A DNA stretch of 64,000 nucleotides from Exiguobacterium antarcticum DSM 14480 (GCF_000685865.1 NZ_JMKS01000003.1:744001-808000); one strand, 5' to 3'; positions 27,167 through 34,880 are shown, counted from the first letter of the stretch. The notes: generated from the letters alone by a model not told the origin. A program made the numbers and translations.

Positions 27167-28729
27167 TTATTGTCCTAAGTATGAAGCGAGTGTCGCCGAC
27201 TGACTGTTCGCTTGGTTCATCGCCTGTTCCATCGCTGCAAAACGACGGTAATATCCATCTTCTTTTGTTTTCAATTTGTCTTCCCATGTCAGCATACTCT
27301 TATCGAGATCAGCCAGTGATTTTCCGAGACGATACGTCGTCGAGACAGCACCATCGAGTCCTGCGACCTTCGAGATTTTATCACGCATTGTCGTCGCAAA
27401 TCCTTGGATTTGACGGACAAACCCGTCAAGTCCATTTATGCTCGGAATGGTATTTCCTTGAGCGTCTTTCACTGGTTCTGGAGCATCCGCTGTAAACAGT
27501 TTATAAACACCTTCCGGTTGTTCCTCAAGCATCTTTTTAAGTTTTGTTTCATCTAGTTTTAACTTTCCTCCATCGCGGAAATCACTTGTTGAAGTGATTC
27601 CAATTTGCGACATATAGTTTAATTGGATCGTATCAGTCCCTGACGTATACGAATAGCCGGTATCAATTTTTGCAGAAATTGCACTCCGGAATGAGTTCAT
27701 CCCGTCACGCAAAAAACTGTCATTTTTCAGAACACCGCTCACCGCTTTTTCTTCCCATTTCTTAACCTCATCTTCACTCAGTTCTTTCCGCTGAGCATTC
27801 GTTAACGGTTGGAAGTCACGGTACTTTTCTTCTCGGACTTTTTTATTCATTTTATCAATTAAATCGTTATATTTATCGACAAACTTCTTGATTGAATCAA
27901 AGTTTGCCTGCGTATCGAGTTTCGTGTTGAGAGTAGTAGATGTCGTTGACGTCCCGTTTAACGTAATTGTCAGACCGTTTTGCGTGAAGGTGTTGGTCCG
28001 TTGTTCGAGTTCCTGACCTCCGATTGTGTACTTTGCATTTTTACCGTCTTGTCCCATCGTCAATGACTGGGAGTTCGCAATCTCGGAATTGGCATTCGCA
28101 TCGAGAATCGTTATATCTGCCCCGCTTGGATTAAGTTTCCCGGTACTTGTTTTCGTTAAAACTAGTTTACCTGTAATATCATTATAGACAGCACTCATGC
28201 CGAGACTAGATTTACCATTGATAGCTGATGTTAAATCGGACAGTTTTTGCGTTGAATCTAGTGAAAGTGTTTCACTAATTGCTTTTCCGTCAGCAGAAAA
28301 GCTGTTGATTTGAACATTGATTTTTCCACCTGTCACAGTAAACATCCCACTGTCAGCAAGCGTTGAATCGGATGACTTTCCTGCCGTTGTCATCATTGTT
28401 ACAGATGCTGATGATGCTAACTGGTCAATCTTATCAATCGTCACACTCCCAGCTATTGATGCTGGACTAGCAGTCACCAAGACTTTTGATGCATCCGAAC
28501 TGGTCGCGGTCTTCGCTGTATAATTTTTCGATAACAACATATCACTCGCAGCTGTTCGTAAATCGAGTAAACCTCGGTTCATTTCGCGATAGGCATCACG
28601 TTGCCACGTTAAGGTTTGTTTCTTTTGTGAAAGACGATCCACTGGTGCCCGTTCCGCCTGCATCAATTGTTTAATCATCGTTTCTGTATCAATCCCACTT
28701 GCGAGACCACTAAGACGTATCCCTGCCAT
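27167..28729 (-). CDS. fliD: Flagellar cap protein FliD (HAP2)
   Basis: 520 aa. The N-terminal D0 is IRLSGLASGIDTETMIKQLM, followed by a coiled region with QAERAPVDRLSQKKQTL. A Ser/Thr/Lys-rich middle forms the head domains. The C-terminal D0 is LGKSLADLDKSMLTWEDKLKT and ends MEQAMNQANSQSATLASYLG. It caps the filament and folds incoming flagellin. Co-transcribed with flaG (17-base gap) and fliS (12-base gap). Confidence 0.96.
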   Translation of the reverse strand: MAGIRLSGLASGIDTETMIKQLMQAERAPVDRLSQKKQTLTWQRDAYREMNRGLLDLRTAASDMLLSKNYTAKTATSSDASKVLVTASPASIAGSVTIDKIDQLASSASVTMMTTAGKSSDSTLADSGMFTVTGGKINVQINSFSADGKAISETLSLDSTQKLSDLTSAINGKSSLGMSAVYNDITGKLVLTKTSTGKLNPSGADITILDANANSEIANSQSLTMGQDGKNAKYTIGGQELEQRTNTFTQNGLTITLNGTSTTSTTLNTKLDTQANFDSIKKFVDKYNDLIDKMNKKVREEKYRDFQPLTNAQRKELSEDEVKKWEEKAVSGVLKNDSFLRDGMNSFRSAISAKIDTGYSYTSGTDTIQLNYMSQIGITSTSDFRDGGKLKLDETKLKKMLEEQPEGVYKLFTADAPEPVKDAQGNTIPSINGLDGFVRQIQGFATTMRDKISKVAGLDGAVSTTYRLGKSLADLDKSMLTWEDKLKTKEDGYYRRFAAMEQAMNQANSQSATLASYLGQ

Positions 28730-28746
28730 CCAATCAGTCCTTTCCC

Positions 28747-29103
28747 TTAAATCCGTTTATCAATCAGTTGATTAAATTCCATAAAAGCGGCAAAAAAATC
28801 GAGTTCCTTTTTACTCGGAATTTCTTGAACGACATGGTTATTTGTATCGACGACTTGAATATAAAATTCATTGAGTTTTTCATGTTTGATGAACTTTAAG
28901 CCTGTTCGTTGTGCTTCGAGCTGGACATTTGCCTTTTCAATGGCTGTTTCAAGCTTTGAGATATGCTGTGGTGTTGGCAAGATGACGATGCCATCCTGTG
29001 CCAAATCTTCTTGATTCGCTTCGATGAAGACATTCCGTGTCGCTTCGTAAGGTAAAACATTTTCAGGCAGGTGAAGCCGAATTTCCGTGTTGATGGAATT
29101 CAT
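28747..29103 (-). CDS. flaG: FlaG family protein
   Basis: 118 aa from the ATG at 29103 (AAGGAGTG upstream); the frame is open further upstream but without a start signal. The C-terminal half has the FlaG signature: LKFIKHEKLNEFYIQVVDTN, then VVQEIPSKKELDFFAAFMEF. FlaG proteins lie beside fliD and influence filament length; the mechanism is unclear. It is the first gene of the flaG-fliD-fliS-fliT unit. Confidence 0.9.
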   Translation of the reverse strand: MNSINTEIRLHLPENVLPYEATRNVFIEANQEDLAQDGIVILPTPQHISKLETAIEKANVQLEAQRTGLKFIKHEKLNEFYIQVVDTNNHVVQEIPSKKELDFFAAFMEFNQLIDKRI

Positions 29104-29135
29104 GGACAAACACTCCTTTTTCTTCTCTATGTAGT

Positions 29136-29162
29136 ATATCGGCATATTCGAGTAAGTTGTAA
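29136..29162 (-). promoter_or_regulatory. Sigma-D promoter of flaG-fliDST
   Basis: Perfect -10 GCCGATAT at 29143-29136 on the minus strand; the -35 region at 15-base spacing is TTAC, a weak match to TAAA. The ATG follows ~33 bases later. Confidence 0.65.
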
Positions 29163-29185
29163 TACCTGATTTAAAAATCAATAGA

Positions 29186-29217
29186 TAAAAGGCCATGGAA
29201 CAAGTCCATGACCTTTA
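29186..29217 (-). terminator. Terminator after the hag intron and second exon
   Basis: AAGGTCATGG-ACTTGTT-CCATGGCCTT hairpin followed by TTATCT on the minus strand. It lies after the 3' flagellin tail at 29242, so the intron and downstream exon are inside the hag transcription unit. Confidence 0.8.
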
Positions 29218-29241
29218 CGTAAGCTGTATAACCAATTACGA

Positions 29242-29286
29242 TTAACGGAGTAATTGGAGAACGCCTTGCGGCTGTTGGTTCGCTTG
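29242..29286 (-). CDS. hag: Predicted second exon of hag (alternative flagellin C-terminus)
   Basis: These 45 bases read QANQQPQGVLQLLR and a TAA stop, a complete flagellin C-terminal end. An in-frame TAG (29287-29289) lies directly upstream, and no start codon exists for it. It can only be expressed if joined to the flagellin body by splicing at GCT|CAA. It differs from the copy retained inside the intron at 12 of 45 bases but at only two residues (Ser to Ala and Thr to Gln), the pattern expected if both tails are under coding constraint. Confidence 0.65.
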   Translation of the reverse strand, partial: QANQQPQGVLQLLR

Positions 29287-29656
29287 CTACGCGCATTAGC
29301 TTTCGCTAATGATAAGACTATATCTTCATCCTAGATTTACTAGGAGCTGGGCGCTTCCCCCGCCGTTTACGGAGTACGGATTTCATAACCATCGGAAGTC
29401 TCCATTAGGTCGTCTATCCTAGTCGTTGAACCTTCACCAAGGTTTCCCTACAGGTGCTTGGCTGCTGATTGTCCAATCCTTGACGTTTTTCAGAACGGTC
29501 ACGCTCGCCGTTTCCAGCCACGTTGTCGTACATCAAGGCTCTCAGGAGTTCCAGCAATTCACCCAGTCATGCTCTGATTAGTTACCCAATCAGACGCCCG
29601 GTGGAATCAAATTACCGAAGGAGTTGAAGCACGCCTTGGGGTGTTTGATTCGATTG
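29287..29656 (-). ncRNA. Group I self-splicing intron in the flagellin gene
   Basis: On the minus strand the core elements are in the right order. The P-type element ACAATCAGCAGCCAAGC is at 29472-29456. R is GTTCAACGACTAGG at 29431-29418, and S is AAGATATAGTC at 29326-29316. The R and S segments pair through GACTA/TAGTC (P7). P8 is CCTAG...CTAGG (29344-29330), and P9 is ATTAGC-GAAA-GCTAAT (29310-29295). A likely internal guide GAGCC (29541-29537) pairs with GGCTC at the proposed 5' site (29660-29656). Boundaries come from aligning the two flagellin tails: exon 1 ends ...TTGGCT at 29657 and exon 2 starts CAAGCG at 29286. The exon-terminal U would pair with A rather than the usual G. No homing endonuclease is encoded. 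Group I introns have been reported in flagellin genes of thermophilic bacilli. Confidence 0.8.
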
Positions 29657-30454
29657 AGCCAACATTGCTTGTGCAGCTTGCGCAAGAATTGAGTTCTTTG
29701 TTTGGTTCATCATTTCTTTCGCCATATCAACGTCACGAACGCGTGATTCAGCCGCTGTTAGGTTTTCAGAAGATGTTTTGAGGTTGTTGATTGTGTGCTC
29801 GAGACGGTTTTGAGTCGCACCAAGCTTAGAACGCTCTGCTGAAACTGTTTCAATCGCATCGTTTACTGTAGTGATGGCTGTATTAGCACCAGTTTGAGTA
29901 GTAATGTCAATACCAACTGTTGTAGCTTCGTCTGTTCCAGTACCTACTGCAAGTGCAGTTGCATCCATGTTACCGATTACCAATGTAAGATTTTGTGATT
30001 CGTTAGCCCCAATTTGGAAGACTTTACCATCAGCATCTGAACCATCCAGCAATTTTTGAGTGTTAAACTCAGTAGTTTTAGCAATACGTGTAGTTTCTTT
30101 TGCTAACTGAGTAAATTCTTTTTGTAATTCTTCACGATCAGTAAGAGTGTTAGTATCATTGGATGATTGAGTAGCTAGTTCACGCATCCGTTGGAGAATG
30201 TCATGCGTTTCGTTCAATGCACCTTCAGCAGTTTGAATCAACGAGATTCCGTCTTGTGCGTTACGTGAAGCTTGATCAAGTCCACGAACTTGTCCACGCA
30301 TTTTTTCAGAGATTGCAAGACCAGCTGCATCGTCGCCCGCTTTGTTGATGCGAAGACCTGAAGCGAGTTTCTCCATTGATTTCCCTTGAGCTGAAGAAGC
30401 TGCCGAAAGTTTGTTGTGTGTGTTAAGAGCTGTAATGTTGTGATTAATAATCAT
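29612..30454 (-). CDS. hag: Major flagellin Hag (unspliced reading)
   Basis: 280 aa from the ATG at 30454 with GGAGGG upstream; the longer open frame lies in the leader. The N-terminal D0/D1 is MIINHNITALNTHNKLSAAS ... LASGLRINKAGDDAAGLAIS. The C-terminal D1/D0 is ESRVRDVDMAKEMMNQTKNSI ... SNQTPQGVLQLLR. Only a short variable centre is present. Structural subunit of the filament and the target of CsrA/FliW control in B. subtilis. The last 15 codons (29656-29612) lie inside the predicted group I intron. After splicing, codons 1-266 would instead join the tail at 29286-29242, giving an equal 280-aa product. Confidence 0.95.
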   Translation of the reverse strand: MIINHNITALNTHNKLSAASSAQGKSMEKLASGLRINKAGDDAAGLAISEKMRGQVRGLDQASRNAQDGISLIQTAEGALNETHDILQRMRELATQSSNDTNTLTDREELQKEFTQLAKETTRIAKTTEFNTQKLLDGSDADGKVFQIGANESQNLTLVIGNMDATALAVGTGTDEATTVGIDITTQTGANTAITTVNDAIETVSAERSKLGATQNRLEHTINNLKTSSENLTAAESRVRDVDMAKEMMNQTKNSILAQAAQAMLAQSNQTPQGVLQLLR

Positions 30455-30460
30455 TGTAAT

Positions 30461-30510
30461 TTCCCTCCATAGGAATAAATTTTTTGTCTCTTTGAAGATC
30501 CTTCTTCTCC
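30461..30510 (-). promoter_or_regulatory. Candidate CsrA sites in the hag leader
   Basis: GGA motifs occur at the ribosome site (ATGGAGGGAA, 30470-30461) and twice ~30-40 bases upstream (CGGAGAAGAAGGATC, 30511-30497). B. subtilis CsrA dimers bind one site over the Shine-Dalgarno and one upstream in the hag leader. csrA and fliW are encoded at 46.4-47.1 kb. The pairing structure of this leader was not computed. Confidence 0.45.
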
Positions 30511-30577
30511 GAGATGCGCCCCCTGGCCGGCCCAAGAGTAGCGCGGTGGTTGTAGTCGATGACTGCTTCCACTCTAT

Positions 30578-30603
30578 ATATCGTCGCCGTACCAAAATGT
30601 TTA
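30578..30603 (-). promoter_or_regulatory. Sigma-D promoter of hag
   Basis: TAAA, 14 bases, GACGATAT on the minus strand (consensus TAAA-N15-GCCGATAT). It gives a leader of ~115 bases before the hag ATG. Confidence 0.75.
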
Positions 30604-30635
30604 ACAGTTTCTCTCAAAAAAAATAAAAAACTTCA

Positions 30636-30674
30636 AAGAAAAATCGCAGACGAAGATATCCGTCTGCGATTTCT
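30636..30674 (-). terminator. Terminator of the chemoreceptor gene
   Basis: AAATCGCAGACG and CGTCTGCGATTT arms with an 8-base loop, followed by TTCTTTG on the minus strand. Confidence 0.85.
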
Positions 30675-30677
30675 ACT

Positions 30678-31961
30678 TTACAAACGCGTTGCGCCTGTTT
30701 CTTCCTGTAGTTGTTCGGCGACCGCCACCAACTCTTCCATCGCGCCATTGACTTCACCTAGTGAAGCGGCTTGATGGCTTGACGCCTGTAACACCTGCTC
30801 AGCATGTTTTGATGCTTCTTCAACCATTGCGAGGATATTTGCTGTCGTTAAACCAACTTGATCGATTTCCTTGTCCGACTTGATGACGAGTTGATCGACT
30901 GACTGGACGCGTGAATAGACACTTTCCGTTGACTGATGAATCTCTTCAAACGACGAACCGGCTTGTTCGACGAGTCCAACACCGGTCGCGACTTCTTTTT
31001 GCACGTCGGTCATCGCATTTGCCGTGTCGTTGACCAGACGTTTAACACCGGAAATCAAATCGGTGATTTCTTTCGCTGACGTTGCTGTCTGTTCCGCCAG
31101 TTTTTTGACTTCTGCTGCAACAACGGCAAAGCCACGTCCGGCGTCGCCGGCACGAGCCGCTTCAATCGACGCATTGAGGCTAAGTAAGTTCGTCTGCGCC
31201 GAGATATCACTGATGACATCGGTAATCCGTGAAATTTCACCGGTCATATCCGTCAAACGACCGTTTAGTGTTGCGGATTGTTCCATCTTGCTTGAAATCA
31301 TATGCATTGCTTCGACCGAATCCGTTGCTAGCGTCTTTCCGTTTTCCGCTTCTGTCTGCATGACCGTCGCTGATTTCAAGGCTTCGTTCATCTCTTTTGC
31401 CACTTCGTCCATCGTCCGTTTGACGGCACCGAGTGCGTCCATCGACAGATAAGCTTGATCGACGTTTTCATTCATCTTCGTCGAGAGCTCTGCCATCGCC
31501 GATTGAATGCTTTCACCGGAAGCGTTACCCTCTTGCACAGCGGCGGCGATTTCTTGCGCTGACGCCGTTAACTTATCACTGGAATTGCCCATCTGTGTTG
31601 CTTGCTTGCGAATATGTAAGACCATGACTTCAAGTTCATGCATCAATTGATCGACTTCGTCGCCGCGTTTCGCTTCTTCGAAATCGACGTTGAAGTTGCC
31701 GTTTGCGACTTCACGCGCTGTTTCCGTCGCTTTTTCGATTGCTTTAATCGGTTGACGGAGAATCAATTGAATCAATAACGAGCCGAGAATCGAAAGTATT
31801 AATCCAATTCCAGCGCCGAATAAAATCGCCTGATTATCCGCGACGTTTACTCCGCGCGATAGGAATAATGTCAGCTGGGCAGAAATTCCGCCGGTAATGA
31901 TTGAAATAACGAGAACCCATACAAATAATCGAATCTTTAAATTGCTACGTAACTTGCTCAT
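30678..31961 (-). CDS. Methyl-accepting chemotaxis protein, minimal sensor
   Basis: 427 aa. Two transmembrane segments (residues ~9-34 and ~46-68) are separated by only about a dozen residues, so there is no periplasmic-type ligand domain. A HAMP unit follows ([20 protein letters not shown]), then the long signalling coiled coil with the conserved hairpin tip [22 protein letters not shown] (in part) and [17 protein letters not shown]. Such receptors may sense membrane or intracellular signals. There is no C-terminal CheR-docking pentapeptide. A sigma-D promoter lies upstream, so it belongs to the motility regulon. It is not in the B. subtilis version of this region. Confidence 0.93.
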   Translation of the reverse strand: MSKLRSNLKIRLFVWVLVISIITGGISAQLTLFLSRGVNVADNQAILFGAGIGLILSILGSLLIQLILRQPIKAIEKATETAREVANGNFNVDFEEAKRGDEVDQLMHELEVMVLHIRKQATQMGNSSDKLTASAQEIAAAVQEGNASGESIQSAMAELSTKMNENVDQAYLSMDALGAVKRTMDEVAKEMNEALKSATVMQTEAENGKTLATDSVEAMHMISSKMEQSATLNGRLTDMTGEISRITDVISDISAQTNLLSLNASIEAARAGDAGRGFAVVAAEVKKLAEQTATSAKEITDLISGVKRLVNDTANAMTDVQKEVATGVGLVEQAGSSFEEIHQSTESVYSRVQSVDQLVIKSDKEIDQVGLTTANILAMVEEASKHAEQVLQASSHQAASLGEVNGAMEELVAVAEQLQEETGATRL

Positions 31962-32003
31962 ATTCCGTAACTTCCCTTCCTGATGCTTTTCTCAACATTC
32001 TCC

Positions 32004-32030
32004 TTATCGGCATCAGATGAGAACGCTTTA
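32004..32030 (-). promoter_or_regulatory. Sigma-D promoter of the chemoreceptor gene
   Basis: TAAA, exactly 15 bases, GCCGATAA: one mismatch to the full consensus, ~43 bases before the ATG. Confidence 0.8.
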
Positions 32031-32146
32031 ATAGGATTGACCTGATTTCAAAGTCAGTTAAGTCATTTCCTTGTCACAAAATGACAAGCTGATTCATCTA
32101 ACGACTAATCCATACAAGATAAGACGGGTGTTTACTGCCTTTCTGT

Positions 32147-32194
32147 GGAAAAACAAGGACGAGAGACCTTAATGTGAAGTGGCTCTCGTTCTTG
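32147..32194 (-). terminator. Second terminator behind the peptide-binding protein gene
   Basis: CAAGAACGAGAG and CTCTCGTCCTTG arms with a 17-base loop, then TTTTTCC on the minus strand. Together with the hairpin at 32246-32301 it forms a double terminator. Apart from these and the chemoreceptor promoter, I see nothing in the 31962-32308 gap. Confidence 0.7.
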
Positions 32195-32245
32195 GCCACG
32201 AAAGGCAAGAAACCGGTCTTATCCATTTAACGTTTCTCTTTCCAG

Positions 32246-32301
32246 CACAAAAAAACCGTTCCCTTGTCATATGTAAACGACAAGATGAACGGCTTTTTCG
32301 A
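32246..32301 (-). terminator. Terminator of the peptide-binding protein gene
   Basis: GCCGTTCATCTTGTCGT arm pairing with ACAAGGGAACGGT, followed by seven T residues on the minus strand. Confidence 0.82.
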
Positions 32302-32308
32302 TTATTCT

Positions 32309-33823
32309 TTACTTCCGGTTTATCTCCACATATTTATAAGAAATATCCGTTCCGACATTGTGACGGGCGAGGTTTTTGACTTCCGTGTTTTGCAGGAAGG
32401 CATTTTTCCGTTGGTAGACCGGTGAAATCGCTTGATCGTCAAGTAACATCGTTTCCGCTTTGCTCAACAATTCCAGACGTTTGTCTTGATCAAGTTCGTT
32501 TTCAGCCTGTTTCAAGAGACTGTCATACTTCTTGTTCGAGTAGTCCATCATGTTGAACGGGTTGCCGGTCATGAAGAGGTTCAAGTACGTTGTCGCATCC
32601 TGATAATCCGGAGCCCAGCTCGCGAGTGACAAATCATAATCCCCTCGTCCTTCACGTGCCAACCGTTCTTTTTTCGGCAGTGACAACAGTTTGACATCGA
32701 CGTTTTGTTGTTTTAGCGAACCTTGGATGTACTCCCCGATTTTTTTCGAGACATCGTCATCTTCAATGATCATCGTCAGTTCTAGCTTTTGACCAGCCAA
32801 GACTTGTTTTGCTTGTGTTGCGTCAAACGACGCTTCGATTTGACGGGTCTTGTCGTACTTCGGATCAAGTTCTTGCGGGACGATGTAATCAGCCGGCAAT
32901 GATCCGTTGCCAAGTAACGTCTCCGTCAACGCTTTTTTATCATACGCGGCATCGATTGCCTGACGGGTCTTTTGATCTTTAAGAGCGTCCGTTTTTTGAT
33001 TCATCCGGATGAAGAACATCCGTGAGTCGCTGAACGTGTTGTACTCTTTTTTCGATTTGTAGTTGATGACATTCTCTGAGTTCAGTGGCGCAACGTCAAG
33101 TTCACCCGTTTCAAACAAGTTGATCGCAAGCATCGGATCCTTGATGATCTTGACGTCGACTTCGTCAATCTTGACGTTTTTTTGGTCGGCATAATCAGCG
33201 TTTTTCGCCAATGTATAACCTTGCTCCGCTTGGTATTTCTTGAACGTAAACGGTCCGTTGTAGACGTTTGTTTCCGGGTCTGTTCCGAACTGCTCGCCTT
33301 GTTGTTTGACGATATCTTCCCGAACCGGCATATACGTCCCGAACGTCGTCATGCTGAGGAAGTACGGTGTCGGACGTTTGAGTTCAATTTGTAACGTCTG
33401 ATCGTCGATGACTTTTGTTTCTTTAACTGGTTCTAACAAGTAAGAAAACGGTGAGTTCGTCTCGATTACCCGCTCATAGGCATAGCGGAAGTGTTCCGCT
33501 GTGACCGGTTTGCCATCCGACCATTTCGCATTCTGATCGAGCTTAAACGTGTAAACTTTTCCGTCTTCCGACACGCTGTGTGATTTCGCTGCTGCCGGTA
33601 CGAGTTCGTTGTTGGCATCAAAGCGATAGAGTCCTTCGTAGATTTGGTTGAAGATATTCGACGTGATGGCATCTGCCGGGTCGACCGACAGGAGATCATA
33701 ACTTTCCATCGTGTGCAGGACTTTCTTTTCGTTTTCATTTGGTGCTGCCTTTTCTGTTTCCGTCGTCGAGCATCCTGCGAGCAGGAACGCCGTACTGGCC
33801 GCCGCGATCAATGTCTTTTTCAT
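32309..33823 (-). CDS. Peptide ABC transporter substrate-binding lipoprotein (OppA/DppE type)
   Basis: 504 aa from the ATG at 33823 (AGGAGGAATTTTTG ahead). The lipoprotein signal ends LLAGCS. The SBP_bac_5 signature is visible: KLDQNAKWSDGKPVTAEHF near residue 95, RYAYERVIE, LKRPTPYFLS, and the C-terminal SWAPDYQDATTYLNLF. It captures oligopeptides outside the membrane. No permease or ATPase genes adjoin it, so it must share a transporter encoded elsewhere. Expression is placed under a T-box leader whose specifier appears to be UGG (Trp), suggesting that it feeds tryptophan-containing peptides when charged tRNA-Trp is scarce. Confidence 0.92.
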   Translation of the reverse strand: MKKTLIAAASTAFLLAGCSTTETEKAAPNENEKKVLHTMESYDLLSVDPADAITSNIFNQIYEGLYRFDANNELVPAAAKSHSVSEDGKVYTFKLDQNAKWSDGKPVTAEHFRYAYERVIETNSPFSYLLEPVKETKVIDDQTLQIELKRPTPYFLSMTTFGTYMPVREDIVKQQGEQFGTDPETNVYNGPFTFKKYQAEQGYTLAKNADYADQKNVKIDEVDVKIIKDPMLAINLFETGELDVAPLNSENVINYKSKKEYNTFSDSRMFFIRMNQKTDALKDQKTRQAIDAAYDKKALTETLLGNGSLPADYIVPQELDPKYDKTRQIEASFDATQAKQVLAGQKLELTMIIEDDDVSKKIGEYIQGSLKQQNVDVKLLSLPKKERLAREGRGDYDLSLASWAPDYQDATTYLNLFMTGNPFNMMDYSNKKYDSLLKQAENELDQDKRLELLSKAETMLLDDQAISPVYQRKNAFLQNTEVKNLARHNVGTDISYKYVEINRK

Positions 33824-33883
33824 CAAAAATTCCTCCTAAAGATAATGTGCGTTGGATGATTCGGCGTTCCTTGACGTAAAACA

Positions 33884-34145
33884 AAAGACGCCCTCTATGC
33901 CACAGCAAAAGCTGATGCATAGAGGACGCCTGTATCCGCGCGGTGCCACCTCTAGTTGAGATTAAAAATCTCCTCTTGTCGCTGGTCCAACAACCAGCTA
34001 GCCCGGTAACGGGGGCAACCGTCCTGTCTACTGAATCGTTCAACAGGCTCTCAGCGGTCCATTCCCTAATCAGCTTACCGCGTCAGGCTCTCACCTTTCC
34101 TGACTCGCTTTGTCGGCAGTGTTGACGGTACTTACTCCGCGTCGT
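33884..34145 (-). promoter_or_regulatory. T-box riboswitch, specifier UGG (tryptophan)
   Basis: The T-box core AGAGGTGGCACCGCG is at 33953-33939 (consensus AGGGUGGNACCGCG). A strong terminator (GACGCCCTCTATGC arm, TTTTG) lies at 33930-33884. Stem I starts with helix GCGG (34140-34137) and AGTA. On its 3' side, GAA, TGG, A and then CCGC close the same helix, so TGG at 34061-34059 occupies the specifier position as in glyQS leaders. The antiterminator bulge UGGC would pair with acceptor end GCCA, fitting the G73 discriminator of bacterial tRNA-Trp. Together these point to tRNA-Trp control of the peptide-binding protein gene. Confidence 0.9.
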
Positions 34146-34216
34146 TGATTTGTTTGATATGGCTTAACTTGTTGTTTACTTTACACGGCTTGTTTTCAAC
34201 TGTCAACGAAAAAAGC

Positions 34217-34609
34217 TTAGAACGGATGATCCTCTTTGTGTTCCTGCTCTTTCCGCACCGGACGGGGACGGATTGGTTCGACGCGTTCGACATGTGTCCG
34301 GGTGATGATCCGGTTGCCGAATGCCGCATCGAGTAGGATCGTAATCGCGGCTGCGATGTGCAACAACATCCCGACGACCGGAATGACACCGACTGTCGAC
34401 GCGACGATTCCGACGATGTTCCCTTTTGACACGCGACCCGCTCGTGCCGTCAAGACGACGACCACGATATGGAACGCTAACATCAACCACAGTGCATTAT
34501 ATCCTGTCCCAATGACAATCAAACCACCCAGCAACGGAATCCCGAGCATTGCCTCTAAACCGCCTGATACCCACTTCAACGTCCGTAATGAATCTTGTCG
34601 ACCGTCCAT
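34217..34609 (-). CDS. Small integral membrane protein, hypothetical
   Basis: 130 aa with about four hydrophobic segments (MLGIPLLGGLIVIGTGYNALWLML ... in parts, FHIVVVVLTARAG, NIVGIVASTVGVIPVVGMLL, IAAAITILLDAAFG). The charged tail is rich in Arg, Pro, Glu and His (RPRPVRKEQEHKED). GGAGGCGACGTC precedes the ATG. I do not recognise a characterised family. It lies upstream of the T-box leader in the same direction. Confidence 0.75.
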   Translation of the reverse strand: MDGRQDSLRTLKWVSGGLEAMLGIPLLGGLIVIGTGYNALWLMLAFHIVVVVLTARAGRVSKGNIVGIVASTVGVIPVVGMLLHIAAAITILLDAAFGNRIITRTHVERVEPIRPRPVRKEQEHKEDHPF

Positions 34610-34756
34610 GACGTCGCCTCCTCTTTTTTTCCATATGTGTAGTATACGACAAAACCCTGAGAAGGTTTCAGATTTCTTTTAGAATATGAACTTGTTTTTC
34701 ATGTTGTCACTTCACCAAATGCCACCATTTTTTCAATACCATAGTTTCCGGTGTCC

Positions 34757-34880
34757 GGGCGCGACTCCTGCGGGAAAAGGAAGGGCTTGTCCCTTCCGTC
34801 AGGAACAGGCAAGACCCGGTCGTCCGAAGAGGACGATCGCGGCTTGCGTTCCGCCCGAGGAAAGCGCGCCAACGGACGAA
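34757..34880 (+). repeat. Bacillales-type intergenic repeat, copy 1
   Basis: Contains CTCCTGCGGGAAAAGGAAG, TTCCGTCAGGAACA, AAGACCCGGTCG, ATCGCGGCTTGCGTTCCGCC and CGAGGAAAGCG, in that order. The same blocks in the same order recur at 40428-40528. The segments fold on themselves (GGAAGGG/CCCTTCC). Similar CTCCTGCGGGA...CGCGGAAAGCG intergenic repeats are widespread in Bacillales genomes. The surrounding 34610-34963 gap holds no gene that I can support. Confidence 0.7.

Noticed and set aside
29218-29611. Region downstream of hag first considered an insertion sequence or riboswitch
   Set aside because: No transposase frame or inverted ends; the ordered P, R and S elements and the flagellin tail after the region identify a group I intron.
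30455-30595. N-terminal extension of hag by 47 codons (MVRRRYIEW...)
   Set aside because: It lies in the leader between the sigma-D promoter and a strong ribosome site; flagellins start MIINHN or similar, and the extension is not flagellin-like.
34203-34490. 95-codon minus-strand frame overlapping the small membrane protein
   Set aside because: No start signal and Arg-rich out-of-frame composition; the overlapping frame 34217-34609 has a ribosome site and a membrane-protein pattern.
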